Origin: Anaerolineae bacterium
GTDB taxonomy: Bacteria; Chloroflexota; Anaerolineae; Aggregatilineales; Aggregatilineaceae
Reading direction: 5' to 3'
Assembly: GCA_020848665.1 (NCBI GenBank)
Contig: JADLHR010000475.1
Location: 1 to 6,131 of the forward strand
Length of the DNA: 6,131 bases
This document shows positions 1 to 5,619 of the stretch, one piece after another. The translations under genes and the position numbers were made by a program. Below the pieces are notes generated by a model. The model made no database searches. It was not told where the DNA came from and saw only the letters and a program-made list of their open reading frames with translations. Within the stretch, counting starts at the first letter, position 1, and each line of letters begins with the position of its first letter.

Positions 1-14
1 ACGCCCAAGAAAAG

Positions 15-126
15 CCCCCCATCCCCCGGCCCCTTGCCCCCAAAATGAGGGAAGGGGAGACCGCTCTGTTTTTTCCTTCCCTCGTTCTGGGGGAAGGAAC
101 CGACCGGAGGTCGGAAGGATGGGGGG
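15..126. repeat. 112-bp imperfect palindrome, possible terminator of the minus-strand cluster
   Basis: The outer arms are a perfect 10-bp inverted repeat, CCCCCCATCC at 15-24 and its complement at 117-126. An inner pair, 32-55 and 75-97, is inverted and matches at 21 of 23 positions with one extra base. A small 6-bp stem (100-105 with 109-114, triloop GGA) sits between the arms. It lies 41 bases past the stop codon of the 168-aa gene. Read on the minus strand, the outer stem runs straight into CTTTTCTT (14 to 7), so it could terminate that gene. The overall form, G/C tracts in nested inverted arms, also fits a small interspersed repeat of the MITE type; no flanking duplication is visible because the left flank is cut by the window. 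Bases 1-166 hold nothing else I can identify. Confidence 0.6.
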
Positions 127-166
127 GGATGGCCTGGAAACCAAACCACGAAGTGCATAACAGCCT

Positions 167-673
167 CTAGAAGCTGTCCTGAGTGGGCGTCGGCTCCGAA
201 AGACCCGGATCGGTTGTCGGCAGCGGCGCGTCGGTTGGCGCCGGGGCATCGGTCGGGACCGGAAGATCAGTCGGCGGGAGCGTCGGCGAAGGCGGCACCG
301 TAATCGTCGGCGCGACGGTCGGCTGCGGCAGCGGGGTCCAGGTCGGCTGCGGCGTCCAGGTCAGCGTCATCGTCGGCCAGACGATCTGCGGCACGGTCGG
401 ATACAGAAACAACTGGGTGGCGGTCGCGCGCAGCGGGTCGTGACGCGCGGTCGGCGTGAAGATACTGAAGGGCGTAACGGTCGGCGAAGCAGTGATGCCG
501 CCGAGCGTTGGCGGCTGTGTCCCGCCGGAGCGCGTGGCCTGCGACTCTGGCGCCGTCGCCAGCAGGACGGCTCCCAGGCAATAGCAGGGCAGCGTCAGCA
601 GGATGATCGCCAGCAGCGCGATACGGATCGTTCGCTGGCTGCCGGTCACATTCGCAAGAGGATCAAAACCCAT
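167..673 (-). CDS. Membrane-anchored Pro/Thr-rich protein, function unknown
   Basis: 168 aa. A short N-terminus with Arg residues (about 1-17) leads into one hydrophobic helix at about 16-40, followed by a low-complexity tail from about residue 52 to the end that is dominated by Pro and Thr. The tail includes WTP-type repeats near 106-114 and three PTD repeats near 134-148. The expected topology is a signal-anchor or uncleaved signal with the tail outside the cell. The two cysteines in the helix (LPCYC, 28-32) do not make a lipobox. Such Pro/Thr-rich tails are common in Chloroflexota surface proteins as spacers and possible glycosylation sites, but here no globular domain follows the tail, so no function can be given. 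The ATG start is backed by AGAAGG six bases upstream and by a promoter at 709-737. Confidence is high that the gene is real, because promoter, ribosome site and helix agree. Confidence 0.8.
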   Translation of the reverse strand: MGFDPLANVTGSQRTIRIALLAIILLTLPCYCLGAVLLATAPESQATRSGGTQPPTLGGITASPTVTPFSIFTPTARHDPLRATATQLFLYPTVPQIVWPTMTLTWTPQPTWTPLPQPTVAPTITVPPSPTLPPTDLPVPTDAPAPTDAPLPTTDPGLSEPTPTQDSF

Positions 674-679
674 TCAGGA

Positions 680-685
680 CCTTCT
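680..685 (-). promoter_or_regulatory. Ribosome binding site of the 168-aa gene
   Basis: AGAAGG on the minus strand (five of six bases of AGGAGG) ends six bases before the ATG at 673. It fixes the start of the Pro/Thr-rich protein. Confidence 0.65.
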
Positions 686-708
686 GGCCGCCGGGATAGC
701 TCAGGCGA

Positions 709-737
709 ATGGTAGCATGGTCACGAGGGGCTGTCAA
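709..737 (-). promoter_or_regulatory. Near-consensus sigma-70 promoter for the 168-aa gene
   Basis: On the minus strand a perfect -35 hexamer TTGACA (737-732) is followed by a 17-base spacer and then TACCAT (714-709, four of six -10 bases). TGC directly precedes the -10, which matches the extended -10 motif TGn. Transcription would begin near 702, leaving a leader of about 29 bases before the ATG at 673. The promoter starts 15 bases past the stop of the upstream 447-aa gene, so the small gene can be transcribed independently of it. Confidence 0.7.
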
Positions 738-752
738 AGCGGGCGCGCCGCG

Positions 753-2096
753 CTAGCGCACGTCCACCCACACGCCCGCTCCAAGCGTCCCGGCCAGATG
801 CAGCGCCGCGTGATGCGCGGGTGTATCGTAATGCGCCAGGACCAGGGCGCGCCGCCCCGGCTGCTTTTGCAGGCGCTCGACCAGCGGCCAGACATGGCAC
901 TTGCCCTCGACCGGCCCCAGCTCCGCCAGTTGCCAGAAGCGTCGTCCATCGTAGAGGTGCAGCCAGGCATCCAGCCCGATTGTCACCGGGCGGTCTGGGC
1001 GCTTGCGCCCGTGCGGCCGGGCCGGAGTCTGTGTCACAACCAGGTATTCGACCGACTCGAACGGGACACGCCAGCGCACCAGGCCGTTAAAGCGGTTGCG
1101 CCGCCGCACCTCGCGCCGCTGCGTGTCGATCACGACATCCGCTACTGTCAGCACGCGCCACCACGTCGCCAGCGCCAGCAGGCCAAGCACCGCCCCGACG
1201 CCAATCCCGACATACGGCAGCCATTCCGGGCTGACCTGCGCCAGGCTGCTCTCCAGCGAGCCGAGGCCGAGCATGACGAACAGCAGCGCGCCGATCATGT
1301 ATCCCCCGGCGCGCAGTATCAGGGCGATCACCCAACGGGTAGGCCGCTGCACCACGAAACCTCGGCGCGTCGCAACAATCCGCCAGCCCTCGAAGGCGAA
1401 CGGCGGCGTACGCAGCGGGATCGCTGGCGCAGGGGCAAGTGAAATGTCAGCGGGCGCTGCGCTGGCAGGCGGCAGCGCCGGAGCTTCAGCGGGGGTTCCC
1501 GGCGCGACAGGCCCGGTCGAGGGATGCCTGTGCGCGACCGAAGTCTCGTTGAGTTCCGGCGCAATTGCCGCGCGCACGGCGGTAACTTCGGCGACATCTT
1601 CGACGGGGGCAGGTGCAGGCGGCGCGATGATGGCTGGCGCGGGCGGCGTAGCGGGGGCGCCGTGCGCGGGGGGCACAATGTGAAACGGGCGCCTGATCAC
1701 CTCAGCGAGCGCGCGGCCCGCTTCGGCAGCCTGACGCTCGTGCTCAACGGCTGGGCCGCTCGGCCAGTGCGCTAACCCGCACCAGCGCAGCCGGTCCTCG
1801 TCCCCCGACCCCGGCTGGAGCATCAGCCCCAGGTGCCAGTTGCGGCTCTCTGGCGCCCAGCCGACCACGACCCGCGCCACGCTCGACGGGGATAGCCAGC
1901 CCTCGTCGGGCAGGCGGCGCGCGCGGGCGAACGTCGGGGCGCAGACAATCCCGTCCGGGCGCGCATCCAGCAGCGCGCGCTGCACGTCTGGCGAGGCCGG
2001 ATCGGATACACCGTTGAAAAGCTGCCAGCGGCCCGGCTCCAGCTCGATCGTCAGGTTATAGGCGGCGTGGATCGTGGCGGACGGGTGGGACATCAT
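753..2096 (-). CDS. Two-helix membrane protein with Pro/Ala-rich linker and possible PH-like C-terminal domain
   Basis: 447 aa, not recognised as a named family. Four parts are visible. Residues 1-140 are a soluble domain with several Trp residues (W24, W67, W80, W87, W105, W111). Residues about 141-230 are a Pro/Ala-rich linker with little structure. Two hydrophobic helices follow at about 255-279 and 293-315, joined by a short loop. Residues about 318-447 form a soluble domain, opening with a strand-like stretch VVIDTQRREV and the basic run RRRNRF. This helix-pair-then-beta-domain plan resembles bacterial PH-like membrane proteins, but that is inference from pattern only. With one helical hairpin, both soluble ends should be on the same side, probably the cytoplasm given the basic residues after helix 2. 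Two adjacent ATGs (2096, 2093) are possible starts; CAGGT lies 7 bases before the first. The reading frame continues upstream through the 12-bp repeats but offers no start codon there. Confidence 0.8.
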   Translation of the reverse strand: MMSHPSATIHAAYNLTIELEPGRWQLFNGVSDPASPDVQRALLDARPDGIVCAPTFARARRLPDEGWLSPSSVARVVVGWAPESRNWHLGLMLQPGSGDEDRLRWCGLAHWPSGPAVEHERQAAEAGRALAEVIRRPFHIVPPAHGAPATPPAPAIIAPPAPAPVEDVAEVTAVRAAIAPELNETSVAHRHPSTGPVAPGTPAEAPALPPASAAPADISLAPAPAIPLRTPPFAFEGWRIVATRRGFVVQRPTRWVIALILRAGGYMIGALLFVMLGLGSLESSLAQVSPEWLPYVGIGVGAVLGLLALATWWRVLTVADVVIDTQRREVRRRNRFNGLVRWRVPFESVEYLVVTQTPARPHGRKRPDRPVTIGLDAWLHLYDGRRFWQLAELGPVEGKCHVWPLVERLQKQPGRRALVLAHYDTPAHHAALHLAGTLGAGVWVDVR

Positions 2097-2107
2097 TGAT
2101 TTACCTG

Positions 2108-2163
2108 CACAATCTTGATCACAATCTTGATCACAATCTCGATCACTTGATCACAATCCCGAT
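2108..2163. repeat. 12-bp tandem repeat array upstream of the 447-aa gene
   Basis: On the plus strand there are four full units of CACAATCTTGAT type (2108-2119, 2120-2131, 2132-2143 with TCGAT, 2152-2163 with CCGAT) and one shortened 8-base unit (2144-2151, missing AATC). Each junction makes a GATC-centred site, TGATCA or CGATCA. On the minus strand the array lies 12 to 67 bases before the ATG at 2096. Sites such as TTGAT-CACA-ATCTT come within two bases of the FNR-type box TTGAT-N4-ATCAA, so it may be an operator, though the sequence alone does not prove this. The rest of the 2097-2234 gap shows only a weak 5-bp hairpin (2220-2234) just after the transporter stop; I see no clear promoter. 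Confidence 0.8.
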
Positions 2164-2234
2164 ACTCGGCGGACGCGGGAAGCGCCGGGTCTTTAGTCTA
2201 CCGCGCCGGGCAACAGGGCGCGAACACGATTCGC

Positions 2235-3149
2235 TTATGTGCCCAGGAAAATTACCGCCGTGCCTGCGATCGCCAGCGCTGTTCCGACGACCGCGCGCCA
2301 GGTGATATGTTCTTTGAACAGAAAATGGCCGATGGGCAGCAGGATGATCGGTGGGAAGCTCATCAGCGTGGACGCGATCCCGACTGGCGCGTTCTGCACG
2401 GCGACCAGCGACAGCCACACCCCCACAACCGGCCCGAAGATGGCCGCCGCCGCCAGCAGCGCGATCGCACGGGGATGCTCGCGCAACGCCGTGAAATTGC
2501 TGCGCACCCGGCCCGACGCTGCCGCCAATCCCCAGATCACGACAGTCGAGATAATCAGGCGCATGACGTTGCCCGACAGCGCCGGAAAGCCGCCCTCCAG
2601 CCCGGCCTTCGACGCGATCAGGCCGCCCGCCTGCCCCAACGCGCCGCCCAACCCGAACAGCACGCCCAGCGCATAGAAGCGCGGCGGCATATCCGGCAGC
2701 CCAGCCTTGCTGCTGCTGCGATCCAGCACAACCCACGTCACACCGCTGAGCGCCAGCAGAATCCCGGCAATCTCCGAGGCAGTGAGCCGCTCGCCGAGCA
2801 GCGGCCACGCCAGCAGCGCGCCCATCACCGGCGCCAGCGCCATCAGCAGCATCGAGAGGCGCGGGCCGATCATCACGAACGCCTGAAAAAGCATCGCGTC
2901 GCCGATGACAAAGCCGATCAGCCCGGACAATCCCATCCAGCCCCAGCGTTCCAGCCCGGCGTCGAGCGGCAGCAGGCTGCCCTCGACAGCCAGGTGCAGC
3001 AGGCTGACCATAACCACCGCCATCAGCAGGCGAACGCGGTTGACCACCGCCGGGCCGACGCGCCGGCCCGACAGCGTAAACAGGACCGAACTGAAGCTCC
3101 AGAACAGCGACGTGCCCAGCCCGGCCAGCTCACCGAGATATGCGTCCAC
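2235..3149 (-). CDS. EamA/DMT-family transporter
   Basis: 304 aa, the usual length for a ten-helix drug/metabolite transporter built from two EamA repeats. Hydrophobic helices are visible at about 7-27, 37-57, 71-91, 97-117, 124-142, 157-179, 193-212, 227-250, 255-275 and 285-302. Each repeat ends in the typical pattern of a charged turn and a closing helix: LGERLTASEIAGILLALSGV (118-137) in the first half and FKEHITWRAVVGTALAIAG (278-296) in the second. Family members export or import small metabolites across the inner membrane; the substrate cannot be told from sequence. The start is GTG, since the codon at 3149-3147 reads GTG GAC GCA. A GAGG sits only four bases before it, a rather short spacing. 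It lies downstream of thrS, but a hairpin in the 126-base gap suggests a separate unit. Confidence 0.92.
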   Translation of the reverse strand: MDAYLGELAGLGTSLFWSFSSVLFTLSGRRVGPAVVNRVRLLMAVVMVSLLHLAVEGSLLPLDAGLERWGWMGLSGLIGFVIGDAMLFQAFVMIGPRLSMLLMALAPVMGALLAWPLLGERLTASEIAGILLALSGVTWVVLDRSSSKAGLPDMPPRFYALGVLFGLGGALGQAGGLIASKAGLEGGFPALSGNVMRLIISTVVIWGLAAASGRVRSNFTALREHPRAIALLAAAAIFGPVVGVWLSLVAVQNAPVGIASTLMSFPPIILLPIGHFLFKEHITWRAVVGTALAIAGTAVIFLGT

Positions 3150-3176
3150 GCACCCTCGCCCCCATGCTCACACGCT

Positions 3177-3190
3177 TCGGCGTGCGCCGA
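3177..3190. promoter_or_regulatory. 14-bp dyad upstream of the transporter, possible operator
   Basis: TCGGCG-TG-CGCCGA is a perfect dyad located 28 to 41 bases before the GTG start of the transporter. It could be a binding site for a dimeric regulator, but in sequence this GC-rich a 6-bp dyad can occur by chance. I see no good promoter hexamers between it and the gene. Confidence 0.25.
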
Positions 3191-3226
3191 TCAAGACAAC
3201 CGCTAACGCGCCGGAGCACGTTAGCG
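3189..3226 (-). terminator. Hairpin with UNCG-type loop downstream of thrS, terminator-like
   Basis: Bases 3201-3226 fold on the minus strand into an 11-bp stem: CGCTAACG pairs with CGTTAGCG, then a T-G wobble and two more pairs close the tetraloop TCCG as C(TCCG)G, a UNCG-class loop known for high stability. The stem begins 49 bases past the thrS stop codon. The tail GTTGTCTTGATC is only moderately T-rich, so it may be a weak intrinsic terminator, an mRNA 3' end stabiliser, or both. Confidence 0.55.
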
Positions 3227-3275
3227 ATTCGTGGAAAGATTGAGAAGATTCAGGTCGCCGTGCAGCAGGCCGCGA

Positions 3276-5075
3276 TCAGTCCAGCGCCAGCGATTTCACG
3301 TCGATCAGGTAGGTGGCGTGGCTGATGAATTCCTTGACGCCCATCGTACCCAGGTCTTCGCCGGTCCGCAGGCGCACGCTGACCGCGCTCTTTTCGATAT
3401 CGCGGTCGCCGACGATCAGCAGCCAGGGGACGCGCATCTGCGTCTGATGGCGGATTTTGGCGCCCATGCGGCTGCTGGAGTCGTCCACCTCGACGCGCAT
3501 CCCGGCGGCGCGAAGCTGCTGGGCGACTTCGCGCGCGTAGTCCAGGTGCCGGTCGGAGACCGGGATCAGCACGGCCTGGACGGGCGCCAGCCACGCCGGG
3601 AACGCGCCGTTGAAGTGCTCGATCAGGATGCCGATGAAGCGTTCCAGCGAGCCGAACGGCGCGCGGTGGATCATCACCGGGCGGTGGCGCTCGTTGTCCT
3701 CGCCGATGTATTCCAGCTCGAACCGCTCCGGCAGGTTGTAGTCCACCTGCACCGTGCCAAGCTGCCACTCGCGCTTGAGCACGTCGCGGAAGATGAAGTC
3801 GAGCTTGGGGCCATAGAACGCCGCCTCACCCACCTCGACCACGTAGTTCAGGTCAAGCTGCTCGCACGCCTGGATAATTGAGGCGGTCGCGTGCTCCCAG
3901 CTCGCGTCGTCGCCGACATACTTGTCCGACTCCGGATCGCGCGTGCCGACGCGCACGCGGAAATCGCTCATGCCCATGCTGCCGAACACGAACTGGGTCA
4001 GGCGCACCACCTCGATGAATTCGTCCAGCAATTGTTCGGGCGTGACGAACAGGTGCGAATCGTCCACCGTAAAGCCGCGCACGCGCGTCAGGCCGGTCAG
4101 CTCGCCGCTCTGCTCGTAGCGGTAGACCGTGCCGAACTCAGCGTAGCGGATCGGCAGGTCACGATACGAGTGCAGCTCGCTCTTGTAGATCATGATGTGG
4201 TGCGGGCAGTTCATCGGCTTGAGCAGGAACTCCTCACCGTCCACATCGATCGGGCTGTACTGGCTGTCCTTGTAATACGGATAGTGGCCGGACGTGCGGT
4301 ACAGGTCGAGCTTGCCGATGTGCGGCGTGACGACCGGCTGGTAGCCGCGCTCCATCTGCGCCTGGCGCAGAAAACGCTCCAGCGTTTCGCGCAGAATCGC
4401 GCCTTTCGGCTTCCACAGCGGCAGCCCTTTGCCGACCAGTGGATCGATCACGAACAGGTCGAGCTTGACGCCCAGCACGCGATGATCGCGCTTCTTGGCT
4501 TCTTCGAGCAGCGCGAGATATTCCTCAAGCTCCTCGGCGGTTTCCCAGGCGGTGCCGTAGATGCGGGTCAGCATCTCGCGGTGCTCGTCGCCGCGCCAGT
4601 ACGCGCCCGCCGGGGCTTTAAAGGTGATGCTCAGCGCGTCGGGGTTGATCTCGCGCGTGTTAGCGACGTGCGGCCCGCGACACAGGTCCTCGAAGGTATC
4701 CTGCGTGTAGGTGCTGATCACGACCGGCTCGCTGGTCTTCTCGCCGTACTCGTCCTGCCCGCCACGATCCAGCCCCTCGATCAGCTCCAGCTTGTAGGGC
4801 TGATCGGCGAACAGCGCGCGCGCCTCGTCCGCCGAGACTTCGCGCCGCGTGAAGTCGTAGCCCTCGCGGATGATTTCGCGCATCCGCGCCTCAATCTCGG
4901 CCAGGTCTTCCTCGGTCAGCGGGCGCGGCAGGTCGAAGTCATAATAGAACCCGTCCTCGATGGGCGGCCCGATCGCGATCTTGGCCTCAGGAAATTTCTC
5001 CAGCACCGCCTGGGCCATCACGTGCGCCGCTGAGTGCCGGATTCGATAGAGCTTGCTATCTACATACCGTTCCAT
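3276..5075 (-). CDS. thrS: Threonine--tRNA ligase (threonyl-tRNA synthetase), TGS-less form
   Basis: 599 aa from the ATG at 5075. It charges tRNA-Thr with threonine in the cytoplasm and hydrolyses mischarged Ser-tRNA-Thr. The N2 editing domain (about 10-175) has HSAAH (H14, H18) and DLCRGPH (C132, H136). The class II catalytic core (about 200-495) shows motif 2 with R319 in TVYRYE, motif 3 with R479 in FGSLERF, and all three zinc ligands: C290 in MNCPHH, H341 in DDSH and H470 in MIHRA. The anticodon-binding domain fills about 500-599. Bacterial enzymes of about 640 aa begin with a TGS domain of some 60 residues; here only about 12 residues precede the editing domain, so TGS is absent. An ATG ten codons upstream (5105) is in frame but has no ribosome site and lies inside a small hairpin; GAGGAG (5096-5091) supports 5075, although its 15-base spacing is long. 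Confidence 0.98.
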   Translation of the reverse strand: MERYVDSKLYRIRHSAAHVMAQAVLEKFPEAKIAIGPPIEDGFYYDFDLPRPLTEEDLAEIEARMREIIREGYDFTRREVSADEARALFADQPYKLELIEGLDRGGQDEYGEKTSEPVVISTYTQDTFEDLCRGPHVANTREINPDALSITFKAPAGAYWRGDEHREMLTRIYGTAWETAEELEEYLALLEEAKKRDHRVLGVKLDLFVIDPLVGKGLPLWKPKGAILRETLERFLRQAQMERGYQPVVTPHIGKLDLYRTSGHYPYYKDSQYSPIDVDGEEFLLKPMNCPHHIMIYKSELHSYRDLPIRYAEFGTVYRYEQSGELTGLTRVRGFTVDDSHLFVTPEQLLDEFIEVVRLTQFVFGSMGMSDFRVRVGTRDPESDKYVGDDASWEHATASIIQACEQLDLNYVVEVGEAAFYGPKLDFIFRDVLKREWQLGTVQVDYNLPERFELEYIGEDNERHRPVMIHRAPFGSLERFIGILIEHFNGAFPAWLAPVQAVLIPVSDRHLDYAREVAQQLRAAGMRVEVDDSSSRMGAKIRHQTQMRVPWLLIVGDRDIEKSAVSVRLRTGEDLGTMGVKEFISHATYLIDVKSLALD

Positions 5076-5090
5076 AGTCCGAACGCTTCT

Positions 5091-5096
5091 CTCCTC
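5091..5096 (-). promoter_or_regulatory. Candidate thrS ribosome binding site
   Basis: GAGGAG on the minus strand is the only good Shine-Dalgarno match near either possible thrS start. It lies downstream of the ATG at 5105 and so can only serve the ATG at 5075, at a spacing of 15 bases that is longer than usual. Confidence 0.45.
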
Positions 5097-5100
5097 AAAG

Positions 5101-5120
5101 CGCATCGATCAGAAGATGCG
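5101..5120 (-). other. Small hairpin over the upstream thrS ATG
   Basis: CGCATC and GATGCG form a perfect 6-bp inverted repeat around an 8-base loop, just 5' of GAGGAG on the minus strand. It covers the alternative ATG at 5105, which argues against that start and could affect access to the ribosome site. Confidence 0.4.
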
Positions 5121-5210
5121 GAAACGCGCACCACAAACCAGGTTGGGTTGATCATCAGCGGCAGCAGCGCTGGTTGCGACCCTGAGCAGGAGCACCGGCT
5201 GATGGCTGCC

Positions 5211-5273
5211 GCCTGTGCGGGGCCTCGCCCGGTGCAAGCGCGCTCACGGGCCGGAACATGCCGCCGCACAGGC
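5211..5273 (-). ncRNA. Stem-loop in the thrS leader, proximal
   Basis: GCCTGTGCGG (5211-5220) and its complement (5264-5273) form a perfect 10-bp stem. The 43-base loop contains a second helix, CCCGGTG (5228-5234) with CACGGG (5245-5250), six pairs around one bulged G. It lies 136 bases upstream of the thrS ATG at 5075. Confidence 0.5.
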
Positions 5274-5377
5274 CGACATTCGCCCATTCGTCGGCCAGCC
5301 GCGCAGCGCCCGGCCGATCATGCCGATCAGACGGATATGACCATTGAGAATCACGGGGAGCCACCAGATCACCGCCT

Positions 5378-5451
5378 CCTGTTAGCATCAAGGTCCGTGC
5401 TCCGGAGAGCCGGAGCACCAGAGTATCGCGTTGTGCGGGTTGGCTAACAGG
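5378..5451 (-). ncRNA. Nested stem-loop in the thrS leader
   Basis: An outer perfect 9-bp stem, CCTGTTAGC (5378-5386) with GCTAACAGG (5443-5451), encloses a second perfect 9-bp hairpin, GTGCTCCGG (5397-5405) with CCGGAGCAC (5410-5418), around an AGAG/CTCT loop. On the minus strand the 3' side of the outer stem contains AGGAGG-type sequence (5380-5375), so folding would partly hide a Shine-Dalgarno-like site. The inner arm and the GTTAGC/GCTAAC arms recur in the hairpin downstream of thrS. Confidence 0.5.
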
Positions 5452-5459
5452 GGTATTCC

Positions 5460-5512
5460 GCGCTGATCCCTGCTGCCGGGGCGATGCGGCCTCGCTCGGC
5501 AGGGATCAGCGC
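5460..5512 (-). ncRNA. 14-bp perfect stem-loop between the 118-aa gene and thrS
   Basis: GCGCTGATCCCTGC (5460-5473) is perfectly complementary to 5499-5512, with a 25-base GC-rich loop. GGGATC in its right arm can instead pair with GATCCC at 5517-5522, giving two mutually exclusive folds. No T tract follows on either strand, so it is not a classic intrinsic terminator. It may be the 5' part of the thrS leader or a 3' structure of the upstream gene. Confidence 0.5.
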
Positions 5513-5521
5513 AGTCGATCC

Positions 5522-5541
5522 CTACCGATGCCGCCCGGTAG
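5522..5541 (-). other. Small perfect hairpin next to the 14-bp stem-loop
   Basis: CTACCG (5522-5527) and CGGTAG (5536-5541) form a 6-bp perfect inverted repeat with an 8-base loop. Together with the neighbouring stem it makes a compact multi-arm region about 80 bases past the stop codon of the 118-aa gene. Confidence 0.35.
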
Positions 5542-5619
5542 TGCCGTCGGTCGTGTTCTCAGTCGCACTCTCAGCCGCGTTATCGACGGTGAAGCCGTTC
5601 GACATCACACGCATGGCTC

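Larger units (their letters stand above)
5076..5619 (-). other. Structured non-coding leader region upstream of thrS
   Basis: This 544-base gap between the 118-aa gene and thrS holds no gene I can support. It carries five separate perfect inverted repeats of 6 to 14 bp (at 5101-5120, 5211-5273, 5378-5451, 5460-5512 and 5522-5541), a density not seen elsewhere in the window. Synthetase genes are often controlled by structured leaders (T-box in many Gram-positive lineages, tRNA-like operators in enterics), so a regulatory leader is plausible. I could not match it to a known class. Only a weak promoter candidate is visible close to thrS (TTGTGG, 17 bases, TCTGAT, near 5108-5136). Confidence 0.45.

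Noticed and set aside
70..97. Six Ts beside the inner hairpin arm at 75-97, like an intrinsic terminator
   Set aside because: The T tract precedes the hairpin on the plus strand and becomes an A tract after it on the minus strand, so it has the wrong order on both strands.
603..1442. Plus-strand frame of 279 codons opposite the 447-aa gene
   Set aside because: Its product is Arg/Gln/Pro-rich and without domains, whereas the minus-strand frame has coherent domains and membrane helices.
2096..2305. Plus-strand ORF with an NLDH amino-acid repeat over the 12-bp array
   Set aside because: The peptide repeat merely follows from a 12-base unit divisible by three; no domain or ribosome site supports it and it runs into the antisense of the transporter.
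2307..3206. Plus-strand frame of 299 codons opposite the transporter
   Set aside because: Gln/Arg-rich shadow of a clear ten-helix EamA protein.
3891..5033. Long plus-strand open frame of 380 codons opposite thrS
   Set aside because: It is the antisense of a certain thrS gene. Its His/Arg/Val/Leu/Ala-rich composition is what GC-rich codon bias produces on the other strand. The 216-codon plus-strand frame at 3231-3881 is the same effect.
3276..5105. thrS start at the ATG at 5105
   Set aside because: No ribosome site precedes it, it lies within a 6-bp hairpin, and the extra ten residues add nothing recognisable. It cannot be fully excluded because the spacing for 5075 is long.
5351..5366. T-box-like sequence GGTGGCTCCCCG on the minus strand in the thrS leader
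   Set aside because: It matches only about 9 of 13 fixed bases of AGGGTGGNACCGCG and breaks the invariant GGNACC core. The UGGC bulge does not suit the usual Thr tRNA discriminator base. No terminator follows and no specifier loop with AGTA/GNTG elements is clear.
5076..5619. tRNA gene in the structured gap
   Set aside because: No GTTCRAnnC T-arm with matching 7-bp acceptor and anticodon arms was found on either strand.
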